A DNA stretch of 64,000 bases from Roseiarcus sp050012775 (GCA_050012775.1 JBEKGN010000021.1:1-64000); one strand, 5' to 3'. Positions 16,791-26,245 are shown, counted from the stretch's first letter. Translations and numbers: made by a program. The notes: generated from the sequence alone by a model not told the origin.

Positions 16791-18944
16791 ATGAGCTCGA
16801 TTCCCAATTTCGCCTCGATCGCCTTCTCGCCGGCGCCGGCGCCCCAGCCCGCCGCGCACCGCCATTGGCTCACCCCCGAGGGCGTCGACGTGAAGTCGTT
16901 CTACGATTCGCGGGATTGGCAGGGCCTCGATTTTCTCGAAACCTGGCCGGGCCTTCCGCCCTATCTGCGCGGCCCCTATCCCACGATGTACGTCAATCAG
17001 CCGTGGACGGTGCGCCAATACGCCGGATTCTCCACGGCCGAGCAATCGAACGCCTTCTACCGCGCCAATCTCGCGGCGGGGCAGAAGGGGCTTTCGGTCG
17101 CCTTCGACCTCGCGACCCACCGCGGCTATGATTCCGACCACCCGCGCGTCGCCGGCGACGTCGGCATGGCGGGCGTCGCGATCGACTCGATCTACGACAT
17201 GCGCACGCTGTTCCAAGGCATTCCGCTCGACTCGATGAGCGTGTCGATGACCATGAACGGCGCGGTGTTGCCGATTCTCGCGTTGTTCATCGTCGCCGCC
17301 GAGGAGCAGGGCGCGCCGATGGCGGCGCTGTCGGGCACCATTCAGAACGACATCCTCAAAGAATTCATGGTGCGCAATACCTACATCTATCCCCCTGGCG
17401 CCTCGATGCGCATCGTCGCCGACATCTTCGCCTTCACGGCGAAGCATATGCCGAAGTTCAACTCGATCTCGATTTCCGGCTATCACATGCAGGAAGCGGG
17501 CGCGACGCAAGACCTCGAACTCGCCTATACGCTCGCCGACGGCGTCGAATATCTGCGCGCCGGAGTGGCGGCGGGCATGAGCGTCGACCAATTCGCCCCC
17601 CGCCTGTCGTTCTTCTGGGCGATCGGCATGAATTTCTTCATGGAGGTCGCCAAGCTGCGCGCCGCGCGCATGCTCTGGGCGGGCCTCGTCAAGGGCTTCG
17701 GGCCGAAGTCGGACAAGTCGCTGCCGCTGCGCGCGCACAGCCAGACCTCCGGCTGGTCGCTCACCGCGCAAGACCCATTCAACAACATCGTGCGCACGCA
17801 AATCGAGGCGATGGCGGCGACTCAAGGCCATACCCAATCCCTGCACACCAACGCGCTCGACGAGGCGCTGGCGCTGCCGACGCCGTTCTCGGCGCGCATC
17901 GCGCGCAACACTCAACTCTTCCTTATCGAGGAAACCGGCGCCACGCGGGTCATCGATCCCTGGGGCGGCTCCTTTTACGTCGAGCGTCTGACCGCGGACC
18001 TCGCGACCAGGGCGCGCGCGCATATCGACGAGATCGAAGCGCTCGGCGGCATGGCGAAAGCGATCGAGCTCGGGCTGCCCAAGCGCCGCATCGAAGAAGC
18101 GGCCGCGCGCACGCAGGCGCGCATCGATTCCGGCCAGCAGACCGTGATCGGCGTCAATAAGTTCCCGCCCAATATCGAGCGCGAGCTGAACGTCCTGAAG
18201 GTCGACGCCGCGAGCGTGCGCGCGCAGCAGATCGAAAAGCTGCAACGCCTGCGCGCCGAGCGCGACGAAGCGAAGACGCGCGCCGCGCTCGCAGCGCTGA
18301 CGAACGGCGCGCGGGGCGAGGCCAATCTGCTCCAGCTGTGCGTCGAGGCGGCGCGCGCCAAAGCGACGGTGGGCGAGATTTCGCTGGCGATGGAGAAGGC
18401 TTTCGGCCGGCATGTCGCCGAGATCAAGTCGATCTCCGGCGTCTATCTCGCCGAGTCGGGCGCCGGCGCCGAGGCCAACGAGCGCGTCATCGCGATGACG
18501 CGCGCCTTCGCGGAGAACGACGGCCGGCGTCCGCGCATTCTCGTGGCCAAGATCGGTCAGGACGGCCACGACCGCGGCCAGAAGATCATCGCCTCGGCGT
18601 TCTCGGATCTCGGCTTCGACGTGGAGATCGGACCCTTGTTCGCCACCCCGGAGGAAGTCGCGGCGCTCGCGGCGGAAAAGCAAGTCCACATCGTCGGCGT
18701 GTCCTCGCTCGCCGCGGGCCATCTGACGCTGGTGCCCGCGCTGAAGACCGCGTTGCGCGCCGTCGGACTCGGCGAAGCGATGATCGTCGTCGGCGGCGTG
18801 ATTCCCGAGCAGGACTTCAAGCCGCTGCGCGCGGCGGGCGCCGACGCTATCTTTCCGCCGGGCACGGTCGTCACTGATGCGGCATTGAGCCTGATCGAGC
18901 GCCTGAACCAGCGGCTCGGCTATACGCAACGCGGCGCGGCCTGA
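16791..18944 (+). CDS. mutB: Methylmalonyl-CoA mutase large (catalytic) subunit
   Basis: 717-residue adenosylcobalamin-dependent isomerase. The N-terminal barrel includes GPYPTMYVNQPWTVRQYAGF (substrate channel), GLSVAFDLATHRGYDSDHPRV and HTQSLHTNALDEALALPTPFSARIARNTQ. The C-terminal B12 domain has the cobalt-ligand motif DGHDRG with axial His593 and continues VVGGVIPEQDF. With propionyl-CoA carboxylase and epimerase (not in this window) it links propionyl-CoA, or the ethylmalonyl-CoA pathway used by many methylotrophic alphaproteobacteria, to succinyl-CoA. Operon with mutA. The chaperone meaB was not seen. Confidence 0.97.
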   Translation: MSSIPNFASIAFSPAPAPQPAAHRHWLTPEGVDVKSFYDSRDWQGLDFLETWPGLPPYLRGPYPTMYVNQPWTVRQYAGFSTAEQSNAFYRANLAAGQKGLSVAFDLATHRGYDSDHPRVAGDVGMAGVAIDSIYDMRTLFQGIPLDSMSVSMTMNGAVLPILALFIVAAEEQGAPMAALSGTIQNDILKEFMVRNTYIYPPGASMRIVADIFAFTAKHMPKFNSISISGYHMQEAGATQDLELAYTLADGVEYLRAGVAAGMSVDQFAPRLSFFWAIGMNFFMEVAKLRAARMLWAGLVKGFGPKSDKSLPLRAHSQTSGWSLTAQDPFNNIVRTQIEAMAATQGHTQSLHTNALDEALALPTPFSARIARNTQLFLIEETGATRVIDPWGGSFYVERLTADLATRARAHIDEIEALGGMAKAIELGLPKRRIEEAAARTQARIDSGQQTVIGVNKFPPNIERELNVLKVDAASVRAQQIEKLQRLRAERDEAKTRAALAALTNGARGEANLLQLCVEAARAKATVGEISLAMEKAFGRHVAEIKSISGVYLAESGAGAEANERVIAMTRAFAENDGRRPRILVAKIGQDGHDRGQKIIASAFSDLGFDVEIGPLFATPEEVAALAAEKQVHIVGVSSLAAGHLTLVPALKTALRAVGLGEAMIVVGGVIPEQDFKPLRAAGADAIFPPGTVVTDAALSLIERLNQRLGYTQRGAA

Positions 18945-19071
18945 GCGCCTGTCGGAATTTGGCGCGGCGCCCGCGCGCATCGTCCCATTCCGGCGCAGTT
19001 TAGGCATTACGTAATCGGCGCCGCGATTGCGCCGCGCATTTCCGAAACTCTTACTTTTCGGAGAATGCGCG

Positions 19072-19278
19072 ATGGCCGACAAGATCGAAGAGATCGTCAA
19101 TCGGGCGATCGAACACACGCTGACGATTCTCGACGCCTCGCGCGGCGGATGGAGCGTCGCGCAGGCGGGGCTGGAAAAAATACACGACGACCTGGCTTTT
19201 CGTACGCCCGGCCATCCCGCGTTGGACCGGCTGAAGGCCTTTATCGCCGATCGGGATCAGGTCCGTAGCGAACGCTGA
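19072..19278 (+). CDS. Small hypothetical protein
   Basis: 68 residues, acidic helical N-terminus (MADKIEEIVNRAIEHTLTIL), then a Gly/Trp patch and a charged tail. GGAGAATGC precedes the ATG at 19072. I do not recognise a family. It lies 127 bases after mutB on the same strand. Composition resembles real alphaproteobacterial proteins rather than antisense frames. Confidence 0.6.
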   Translation: MADKIEEIVNRAIEHTLTILDASRGGWSVAQAGLEKIHDDLAFRTPGHPALDRLKAFIADRDQVRSER

Positions 19279-19314
19279 CAGGCCCGCCGCCGCGCGCCTC
19301 GCGGGAACGCGGCG

Positions 19315-19866
19315 TCAGCGTCCCCAAACGCCGGTCAAGGCAGCCTTGGCCAGCGTATGGAAGTTCAGCTTGGAAGCGACGAGAGCCGCCGAGGCGTTCT
19401 CGTTCGCGTCGAGCTTTTCGGTGTCCAGGGCGAAGACCGTGAATTGATAATGGTGCGGCTTGTCGCCCCTGGGCGGGCAGGGGCCGCCGTAACCGGTCGC
19501 GCCGAAGTCGTTGCGGCTCTGCACGGCGCCTTGGGGCGCCTTGTGGCTCTTGGGATCGCCCGCGCCCTTGGCGAGGCTGGCGACGTCAGCCGGAATGTTG
19601 AACATCAGCCAATGCCAAAAGCCGCCTCTCGGCGCGTCGGGATCGAAGAGGGTGAGCGCGAAGCTCTTCGCGCCCTCGGGGGCGCCCGACCAACTCAAGG
19701 CCGGCGAAACATTCTTGCCCGAGCACCCGAAGCCGTTGAACGTATATTCGTCGGGGATGCGGGCGCCGGGCTTGATGTCGGGGCTCGTCAGCGACAACGC
19801 GCGCGCCGCGCCGGCGCTCGCCATGGCCGCCATGGCGACAGAGACGGCCAATGCATGGGTGATCAT
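19315..19866 (-). CDS. Periplasmic PEBP-family (YbhB/YbcL, Raf-kinase-inhibitor-like) protein
   Basis: 183 residues with an N-terminal signal peptide (about 1-23, ending AGAARA). The mature part has PEBP hallmarks: SPALSWSGAPEGAKSFALTLFDPDAPRGGFWHWLMFNIPAD and YGGPCPPRGDKPHHYQFTVFALD. Bacterial members bind small anionic ligands, but their role is poorly known. The ATG at 19866 has GGGAGA upstream; a longer in-frame extension would bury the signal peptide. Convergent with the 68-residue gene. Confidence 0.9.
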   Translation of the reverse strand: MITHALAVSVAMAAMASAGAARALSLTSPDIKPGARIPDEYTFNGFGCSGKNVSPALSWSGAPEGAKSFALTLFDPDAPRGGFWHWLMFNIPADVASLAKGAGDPKSHKAPQGAVQSRNDFGATGYGGPCPPRGDKPHHYQFTVFALDTEKLDANENASAALVASKLNFHTLAKAALTGVWGR

Positions 19867-20084
19867 CGAAGTCTCCCTTCCGTATTGCGGCGTCGTTCGA
19901 ACGCCGCGACGCCGCGACAATTGTCTTGCGTTGACGGCGCATTGCAAGCGAAACTCACGTTCTTTAGCGCAATGGCGCGGAATGTCGCGGCCCCTTTGCT
20001 GAATTGACGGGGGCTCGACGTGGATCGTATCGGATGCGTCCGCGGCGGCGAGACGCGCGCACGATCGAGAATGCGGAGGGGGCG

Positions 20085-21137
20085 ATGGCAGGGGCGACGC
20101 ATGCGAGAGCCAGCCGCAAGCGGAAATTCACCGCGCGGTCCGGCGCCGTGCTGCAATTTACCGAATTGGGATTCGGCGCGGCGCCGCTGGGCAATCTTTA
20201 TCGGCCGCTGACCGAAAAGGAAGCGCGGGCGACGCTCGACGCCGCTTGGACGGCGGGTTGCCGCTATTACGACACCGCCCCGCTCTATGGGCTCGGCCTT
20301 TCCGAGACGCGACTGAACGGGTTCCTGCGCGCCAAGCCGCGCGACAGCTATTTGCTCTCGACGAAGATCGGACGTCTGCTCGAGGTCTGCGCGCCGGAGC
20401 AGCGCTCGCGCCAGGGCGCGTTCTTCGAAACTCCCTGCCGGCGCGAGATCTTCGACTATTCCTACGACGGCGTCATGCGTTCGCTGGAGTTTTCGCTGGA
20501 GCGGCTCGGCGTCGATCATATCGACATCGTCTACGCGCACGACGTCGACGTCTTCACTCATGGCAGCAAGGCGGCGTCGGACGCGCGCGTTCGCGAACTG
20601 ATGGAGGGCGGCTACAAGGCGCTAATCAAACTGCGCGACGGCGGCGCGATCAAGGCGATCGGCGCCGGCGTCAACGAGTGGGAAGTCGCGGAGACTCTGG
20701 CGCGTTCGGGCGATTTCGACATTTTTCTGCTGGCGGGCCGCTACACCTTGCTCGAACAGGAGGCGCTGCGGAGCTTCCTGCCTTACTGCGTGGAAAAGAA
20801 TATCGGCGTCGTCATCGGCGGACCGTTCAATTCCGGCATTCTCGCCACCGGGCCGAAGCGTGGAGCGTTCTACAATTACGCGCCGGCGCCCGAGGCCGTG
20901 CTCGAGCGCGTGCGGCGGATCGAGTCGATCTGCAAGGCGCATGAGGTGAAGCTCGCGGAGGCGGCGCTTCGCTTTCCGCTCAGCCATCCCGCGATTCTCA
21001 GCGTCATCCCCGGCGGGCAAAAGGCCGGCGAGGTGCGTCGCAACGCCGAGATGCTGAACGCCCAGATTCCGTCGGCGTTGTGGCGCGCTCTCAAAGCCGA
21101 AGGGCTGTTGCGCGCCGACGCGCCGACGCCGCGCTGA
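20085..21137 (+). CDS. Aldo/keto reductase, L-fucose/D-threo-aldose dehydrogenase-like
   Basis: 350-residue NAD(P)-dependent oxidoreductase. The AKR catalytic set is visible: Asp and Tyr in YYDTAPLYGLGLSETRLN, Lys in LLSTKIGRL and His in VYAHDVD. GFGAAPLGNLYRPLTEKEA and FILLAGRYTLLEQEAL-type blocks match the D-threo-aldose 1-dehydrogenase/pyridoxal dehydrogenase branch. The start ATG 20085 is preceded by GGAGGGGG. It lies 22 bases upstream of a FucU-like mutarotase gene, supporting oxidation of a 6-deoxy or related aldose. The substrate remains uncertain. Confidence 0.87.
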   Translation: MAGATHARASRKRKFTARSGAVLQFTELGFGAAPLGNLYRPLTEKEARATLDAAWTAGCRYYDTAPLYGLGLSETRLNGFLRAKPRDSYLLSTKIGRLLEVCAPEQRSRQGAFFETPCRREIFDYSYDGVMRSLEFSLERLGVDHIDIVYAHDVDVFTHGSKAASDARVRELMEGGYKALIKLRDGGAIKAIGAGVNEWEVAETLARSGDFDIFLLAGRYTLLEQEALRSFLPYCVEKNIGVVIGGPFNSGILATGPKRGAFYNYAPAPEAVLERVRRIESICKAHEVKLAEAALRFPLSHPAILSVIPGGQKAGEVRRNAEMLNAQIPSALWRALKAEGLLRADAPTPR

Positions 21138-21159
21138 AATCGTTTGAGGAGCCGCGGCG

Positions 21160-21594
21160 ATGCTGAAAGCGATCGATCCCCTGTTGACCCCGGATCTTCT
21201 CTATGTCCTACGCGCCATGGGGCATGGCGATGAAATCGCCATTGTCGACGCCAATTATCCCGCGCAATCGGCGGGACCCGACGTGATCAGGCTCGACGCC
21301 GCAGACGCGACGCGCACGCTCGACGCGGTGCTCAGCGTTCTGCCGCTCGACACTTTCGTCGCCGAGGCGTGCTGGCGCATGGAGGTCGCCGGCGAAGCCG
21401 ACGCCGAGCAACCGATCTTCGCGGCGTTTCGCGCCATTGTCGCAAGGCGCGAAGGGCCGCAGTTCAAGATCGGAAGTCTCGAGCGCTTCGCCTTCTACGA
21501 GCGCGCGCGCCGATGTTTCGCGATCGTCGCCACGGGCGAGCGCCGGTTCTACGGCAACATCATCCTCACCAAGGGCGTCCTTCCCCCGGATTGA
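21160..21594 (+). CDS. RbsD/FucU family sugar mutarotase
   Basis: 144 residues matching FucU-type mutarotases, which interconvert alpha and beta anomers of L-fucose and related sugars. The N-terminal motif YVLRAMGHGDEIAIVDANYPA contains the conserved His22. The C-terminal GNIILTKGVLP is also characteristic. Preceded by GAGGAGCCGCGGCG. Forms a two-gene unit with the aldo/keto reductase, which would oxidise the anomer it supplies. No sugar transporter was seen nearby. Confidence 0.88.
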   Translation: MLKAIDPLLTPDLLYVLRAMGHGDEIAIVDANYPAQSAGPDVIRLDAADATRTLDAVLSVLPLDTFVAEACWRMEVAGEADAEQPIFAAFRAIVARREGPQFKIGSLERFAFYERARRCFAIVATGERRFYGNIILTKGVLPPD

Positions 21595-21602
21595 CGCGCC
21601 AT

Positions 21603-23273
21603 TCAGAAGAGCCCTTCGATCCGACCGTCGCGCACGAAGATTTTCTCGGCCGCCGGCGAGCGCGGCAGTCCCGGCATGGTTCTGATGTCGCCCATCAGCA
21701 CGACGACGAATCCCGCGCCCGCGCGCAGGCTGACCTCACGGACCGGCGCGATGTAGCCGCTGGGCGCTCCGAGCAGGGTCGGGTCGGCGGAAAACGAATA
21801 TTGCGTCTTGGCGACGCAGATCGGCAGAACGCCGTATCCCGCTGCTTGCAGTTCGTCGAATTGCGCGCGAACCCGAGCCTCGGCGGCGATATCGCTGGCG
21901 CCGTAAATCTCGCGCGCGATCACGCGCGTCTTCTCCCACAACGGCGTCGCGTCGGGGTAAAGCGTGCGAAACGAGAGCGGCGAAGCGTCCGCCAGCTCGG
22001 TCACGACGCGCGCTAGCTCCTCCGCGCCGGCGGAGCCTCGCGCCCAGTGGTCGCAAATCACCGCCTTGACGCCGCAGACCTCGGCGGCGAATCGCTGGAC
22101 CAGCTCGAGTTCGGCGTCGGCGTCGGCGTCGAAGCGGTTCACCGCGACGACGACGTCGAGCCCGAACTTCCTGACGTTCGCGACATGCCGTTCGAGATTA
22201 GCGAGCCCTCGTTGCAGCGCTGCCAAATCCTCGGCGCCGAGCGCCGCTTTGGCGACGCCGCCGTGCATCTTGAGCGCGCGCGCCGTTGCGACGATCACTG
22301 CGGCGGCGGGCTTCAGCCCCGCCTTGCGGCACTTGATGTCGAAGAATTTCTCCGCGCCGAGATCGGCGCCGAACCCGGCTTCGGTGACGACGTAATCGGC
22401 GAGCTTCAGCGCGGCGCGCGTCGCGACGAGGGAATTGCAGCCGTGCGCGATATTGGCGAACGGACCGCCGTGCACCAGCGCCGGATTGCCCTCCAGGGTC
22501 TGCACGAGATTGGGGCGCAGCGCGAGTCGGAGCAGCGCCGTCATCGCGCCCGCCGCCTTGAGATCGCTCGCCGTCACCGGCTTCTTGGCCCGGGAATAGG
22601 CGACCACGATGCGGCCCAGCCGCGCCTCGAGATCGTCGAGATCGTCGGCGAGACAAAACGCGGCCATCACCTCGGAGGCCACGGTGATGTCGAAGCCGTC
22701 CGCGCGCGCGAAGCCGTTGGCGACGCCGCCGAGCCCGACGACGATTTCGCGCAGCGCGCGATCGTTGACGTCGAGCGCGCGCCGCCAGACGACGCGGCGG
22801 GCGTCGATGTCGAGCGCATTGCCCCAGTAGACGTGGTTGTCGGTCATCGCGGCGAGCAGATTGTGCGCGGCGGTGATCGCATGGAAATCGCCGGTGAAAT
22901 GCAGGTTGATCTCGTCCATCGGCGCGACCTGCGAATATCCGCCGCCCGTCGCGCCGCCCTTCTGGCCGAAACACGGCCCGAGCGAGGGTTCGCGCAGGCA
23001 AATCGCGACGCGCTTGCCGATGCGCGCGAGCGCGTCGCCCAGACCGATTGTGGTCGTCGTCTTGCCTTCGCCCGCCGGCGTCGGGCTGATCGCGGTGACG
23101 AGGATGAGCTTGCCGTCCGGCTTGCCGGCGAGCCCGGCGAGGAAGCCATCGTCGATCTTGGCGATCACGCGCCCGTAAGGATGCAGGGCGTTCTCCGGGA
23201 TGCCGAGCTTGGCGCCGATCGCCGCGATGGGCGCGAGCGCGGTCTCGCGCGCGATTTCAATATCCGGCTTCAT
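21603..23273 (-). CDS. fhs: Formate-tetrahydrofolate ligase
   Basis: ATP-dependent synthesis of 10-formyltetrahydrofolate from formate; in methylotrophs it feeds C1 units into the serine cycle. 556 residues with P-loop TPAGEGKTT (about 65-73) and family blocks LREPSLGPCFGQKGGATGGGYSQ, HFTGDFHAITAAHNLLAA, GGPFANIAHGCNS and TEAGFGADLGAEKFFDIKCR. The ATG at 23273 gives the usual MKPDIEIARE start; an upstream in-frame extension overlaps an inverted repeat and is rejected. Downstream of the MetE-like gene on the same strand. Ends eight bases from the convergent fucU-like gene. Confidence 0.97.
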   Translation of the reverse strand: MKPDIEIARETALAPIAAIGAKLGIPENALHPYGRVIAKIDDGFLAGLAGKPDGKLILVTAISPTPAGEGKTTTTIGLGDALARIGKRVAICLREPSLGPCFGQKGGATGGGYSQVAPMDEINLHFTGDFHAITAAHNLLAAMTDNHVYWGNALDIDARRVVWRRALDVNDRALREIVVGLGGVANGFARADGFDITVASEVMAAFCLADDLDDLEARLGRIVVAYSRAKKPVTASDLKAAGAMTALLRLALRPNLVQTLEGNPALVHGGPFANIAHGCNSLVATRAALKLADYVVTEAGFGADLGAEKFFDIKCRKAGLKPAAAVIVATARALKMHGGVAKAALGAEDLAALQRGLANLERHVANVRKFGLDVVVAVNRFDADADAELELVQRFAAEVCGVKAVICDHWARGSAGAEELARVVTELADASPLSFRTLYPDATPLWEKTRVIAREIYGASDIAAEARVRAQFDELQAAGYGVLPICVAKTQYSFSADPTLLGAPSGYIAPVREVSLRAGAGFVVVLMGDIRTMPGLPRSPAAEKIFVRDGRIEGLF

Positions 23274-23353
23274 TGTCGCTGCCCCCCGAGCGTCCGGCCC
23301 CAGCGCGTCCCAGCGGATGTGTGCGGTCAGTGAAGTCGGCGGCCAATCACCCA

Positions 23354-23396
23354 AGCCCCTCGCCCCGCCTGTCCGCGCGAGCGGGGAGAGGGGGCT
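23354..23396. repeat. Inverted repeat between the MetE-like gene and fhs
   Basis: AGCCCCTCGCCCCGC at 23354-23368 pairs with GCGGGGAGAGGGGGCT at 23381-23396 except for one unpaired base, with a 12-base loop. There is no T-run. It could be an attenuating hairpin or a dispersed palindromic element. Confidence 0.45.
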
Positions 23397-23424
23397 CAAA
23401 CGGCCTCTTCCCCCGCTCTCCGCG

Positions 23425-24540
23425 TCAGATATCGCCCCACACCTCGCGCGCGATCTCGACGCAGCGGGCGAGCTTCTTCCATTGGTCGGCTTCGGTCAGA
23501 TCGTTGCCGTGGGCCGTGGAGGAGAAGCCGCATTGGTGGCTGAGCGCGCATTGCTCGAGCGGGACGTAATGCGAGGCTTCCTCGATGCGGCGTTTGACCT
23601 CGTCCTTGCTCTCGGCGGCGGCGTGTTTCGAACTCATCAGGCCGAGAACGATCGTCTTTCCCTTCGGGGTGAAGCGCAGCGGCGCGAAATCGCCGGAGCG
23701 TTCGTCGTCGTATTCGAGGAAGAAGCCGTCGATCTTCATTTCGTTGAGCAGGATTTCCGCGACCGGCTCGTAGCCGCCCTGGGCGACCCATGCGCTCTTG
23801 AAATTGCCGCGGCACAGGTGCACCGAGATCGTCATGTCCTTGGGCCGGTCGCGGATGGAATCGTTGACCAGACGGCAATAGAGATGAACGAGCGCGTCCG
23901 GGTCGTCGCCCCGCGCGCGCGTCGTCTCGCGGATATTGGGATCGCAGAGATAGGCGAGATTGGTGTCGTCAAGCTGCAAATAGCGGCAACCGCGCGCCGC
24001 CAGATCCGCGACCTCTTCGCGATAGGCGGCGGTGAGGTCGTCGTAGAACGCCTCCATGTCGGGGTAGACGCTTTGGCTGACGGCGCCGCGGCCGCCGCGG
24101 AAATGCAGCATCGAGGGCGCGGGAATGCAGACCTTCGGCGTCTTCGTGACGACGCTCTTGAGAAAATCGAAATCGCGACCCTGGATCGGCTGGGAATGAC
24201 AGATTTTGCCCTCGACATGCATGGTCGGCGGCTTGAAGCCGACCTCCGAGCCGTCGTCCTTGCGGAACTTGGCGACGAATTCGCCATAATGGGTCTCGAC
24301 GCCGTCGAGACGCTCGAGAAAATCCACGTGGAAATAGGTGCGCCGGAATTCGCCGTCGGTGATCCCCTTGAGGCCGACGTTTTCCTGCGAGCGCACGACC
24401 TCGCGGATGCATTCGTCCTCGATCGCGCGCAATTCGTCGGCGGGCAGGGTTTTGGCGAAAAACTTCTCGCGCGCCACTTTCAGCCGCTCCGGTCGAAGAT
24501 AGCTTCCGACGTGATCGGCGCGAAACGGCGGCTGCGACAT
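23425..24540 (-). CDS. MetE-like (cobalamin-independent methionine synthase II family) methyltransferase
   Basis: 371-residue single-domain protein corresponding to the C-terminal half of MetE (YxjG-like). The zinc ligand set is visible: His and Cys in SVHLCRGN, Glu in FFLEYDDERSGDF and Cys in LSHQCGFSS. The N-terminal ADHVGSYLRP and GITDGEFRRTYFH match the family. It lacks the N-terminal folate-binding half of full MetE, so the methyl donor may be a corrinoid protein or another carrier rather than methyl-folate triglutamate (family knowledge, uncertain here). Upstream of fhs on the same strand, suggesting one-carbon metabolism. Confidence 0.85.
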   Translation of the reverse strand: MSQPPFRADHVGSYLRPERLKVAREKFFAKTLPADELRAIEDECIREVVRSQENVGLKGITDGEFRRTYFHVDFLERLDGVETHYGEFVAKFRKDDGSEVGFKPPTMHVEGKICHSQPIQGRDFDFLKSVVTKTPKVCIPAPSMLHFRGGRGAVSQSVYPDMEAFYDDLTAAYREEVADLAARGCRYLQLDDTNLAYLCDPNIRETTRARGDDPDALVHLYCRLVNDSIRDRPKDMTISVHLCRGNFKSAWVAQGGYEPVAEILLNEMKIDGFFLEYDDERSGDFAPLRFTPKGKTIVLGLMSSKHAAAESKDEVKRRIEEASHYVPLEQCALSHQCGFSSTAHGNDLTEADQWKKLARCVEIAREVWGDI

Positions 24541-24729
24541 AAAATCCTCCCCTGGGCGTGAACGGCGCGCGGCGCCGGCGCGGCGGCTTTTAGCAGAGCG
24601 AGCGGGATTCTCAAGGGCGCGCATCCTCGCGCGGGGCGGGGCGGGGCGCCATGTCGGCGGCCGGATGGGCGAGAACGGCCCAAAGTTCGACGCGCCGACG
24701 GGCGCTCGCGCCGGATTTCGCCTATGGGG

Positions 24730-25572
24730 TCAACCGACGGGAACGGCGAGCAAGGGCCAGCTGGCGGCGTCGAGAATGCGCGCGGTCGTGCTTCCGCGCA
24801 CGGCGTCCAGCAAGCCGTGCCGCCCCGCAGTCGGCATCGCGATGACATCGACCTTCAGTTCATCGGCGACCCGAAGGATCGTGTCGACCACGGGACCCTT
24901 GCGCACGACGATCGGCAGGTCGAGAGGCTTGCCATTTTCGTCGGTCAAACTGGGAGCGCTCTCGCCCACGTGGAGAAGCTGGACGGCCGCGTCGCAAGAC
25001 ATCAATTTGAGTATCGCCTCGATCCGGCGAATCGCATGAATGCATTCCAAAGCGCCGTCGATCGGGATGAGAAGCTTTTTCAGGGCGAGGGCGCCGGTCC
25101 CAACATCGACGAATCCCCGCGAGCCGTCGCGCAGAAAGAGACTCATCAGGCGCGCCTTGCGCAGAACGCCTTGGTGGACGGAAACATCGAGCCAACGAGT
25201 CAACGCCCTATTCTCGTGAGTGGCGAGCACGACAAGTTCGCATTGCCGGTCGTCCAGGAACTCCAACACTCCGGCGCGGGCGTTGCGGGCCGTGATGCTC
25301 ACACTCGACACCTGCAAGTCGAGTTCCTCTTCCCAGCGATCGTACGGCGCGTCCTTTCCCAACATGTTCCAGCGCACAAGCACGTCGCGCACCTGGCGAA
25401 GCCCCTGCGTCCGCGAGAAAAAAGCTTCGCTTTCGTCTCTCACATTAAGCAGGCACAATTGGGATTTCGACGCCAACGTCATTTTCAAGGCGTGCGCGAA
25501 CGCCAAGCCGCCGACAGCCGAAGGATTGGTCGCATGCACGATCGTCGCGCGCGGCGCCATTGATGAAGCCAT
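24730..25572 (-). CDS. Tandem universal stress protein
   Basis: 280 residues made of two UspA-like domains (about 1-145 and 160-280). The second ends DVIAMPTAGRHGLLDAVRGSTTARILDAASWPLLAVPVG, close to the UspA ATP-binding signature with GS(T)T. The first domain is more divergent (LVVLATHENRALTRWLDVSVHQGVLRKA). No membrane segment. The start ATG at 25572 has GACGGGCGACAATT upstream. Single gene; function in stress survival is inferred from family. Confidence 0.88.
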   Translation of the reverse strand: MASSMAPRATIVHATNPSAVGGLAFAHALKMTLASKSQLCLLNVRDESEAFFSRTQGLRQVRDVLVRWNMLGKDAPYDRWEEELDLQVSSVSITARNARAGVLEFLDDRQCELVVLATHENRALTRWLDVSVHQGVLRKARLMSLFLRDGSRGFVDVGTGALALKKLLIPIDGALECIHAIRRIEAILKLMSCDAAVQLLHVGESAPSLTDENGKPLDLPIVVRKGPVVDTILRVADELKVDVIAMPTAGRHGLLDAVRGSTTARILDAASWPLLAVPVG

Positions 25573-25741
25573 AATTGTCGCCCGTCTCGTTTGGTTCGCC
25601 TTGGACGGATCGCAATTTATCGCCCGGTGGTTGAGCGGGGCTGGAGTGTCATGAAAGCTTTGTCATGGGTTTGCGGCGCAATATTGCCCCCAAAAGCGTG
25701 CGCAGGAAGGCGTCGAGGCGGCGCGCCAGGACGTGGAGCGG

Positions 25742-26245
25742 CTATTCCGGCGAAACGATAAGGGAAATATCGGGGGCCTTGACGTCGCTGAGCTGGATCG
25801 TGACCGGCTTCGCCTCGAGCGGAAACTTCACGCTCTTGCGCAGGCCCTGGCAGTCCAGCGCGCCGCTGAAGGCGACGGGCTTGACCAAGCGCCCCTCCTG
25901 GATGACGTCGATCCAGCCCTCGCCGGAAAGGCTGACCTTGTAGGTTCCGGCCGCGCCCGGCGCGTTGAGCTTGACCGCGCCGGCATAGCTCGGCGAGGCT
26001 TTCGGCGCCCTTTCCGGCGGCATTTCGAGCTTCGCCTCCGCCAGGGGGGCCAGATGCACGCTCGCCGCGGCGTCGAAGGCCAGAACCGCGCCGGATTCGA
26101 GGCGCGCGATCTGCGGCGCCGAGAGCGCCGATTGCTCATGGGCGAGCGGCCATTTGAACTTGTCGCAGCCGCTCGGCTCCCCGGCCTGGGCGAAAGCGGG
26201 GCTCGATAGCCCCGCGATCAGGAGGACGCGAAGGAACGGCCTCAT
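25742..26245 (-). CDS. Secreted hypothetical protein next to a Mop gene
   Basis: 167 residues with a signal peptide (about 1-19, FLRVLLIAGLSSPAFA). The mature domain is probably beta-rich, with two cysteines (CDKFKWPL and ALDCQGL) that could form a disulphide. I recognise no family. Its start codon overlaps the stop of the upstream Mop-type gene by four bases, so the two are translationally coupled and a link to molybdate or another oxyanion is possible but unproven. Confidence 0.75.
   Translation of the reverse strand: MRPFLRVLLIAGLSSPAFAQAGEPSGCDKFKWPLAHEQSALSAPQIARLESGAVLAFDAAASVHLAPLAEAKLEMPPERAPKASPSYAGAVKLNAPGAAGTYKVSLSGEGWIDVIQEGRLVKPVAFSGALDCQGLRKSVKFPLEAKPVTIQLSDVKAPDISLIVSPE

Noticed and set aside
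16698..19118. 806-residue minus-strand open frame opposite mutA/mutB
   Set aside because: No domain or signal; MutA and MutB are strongly supported on the other strand.
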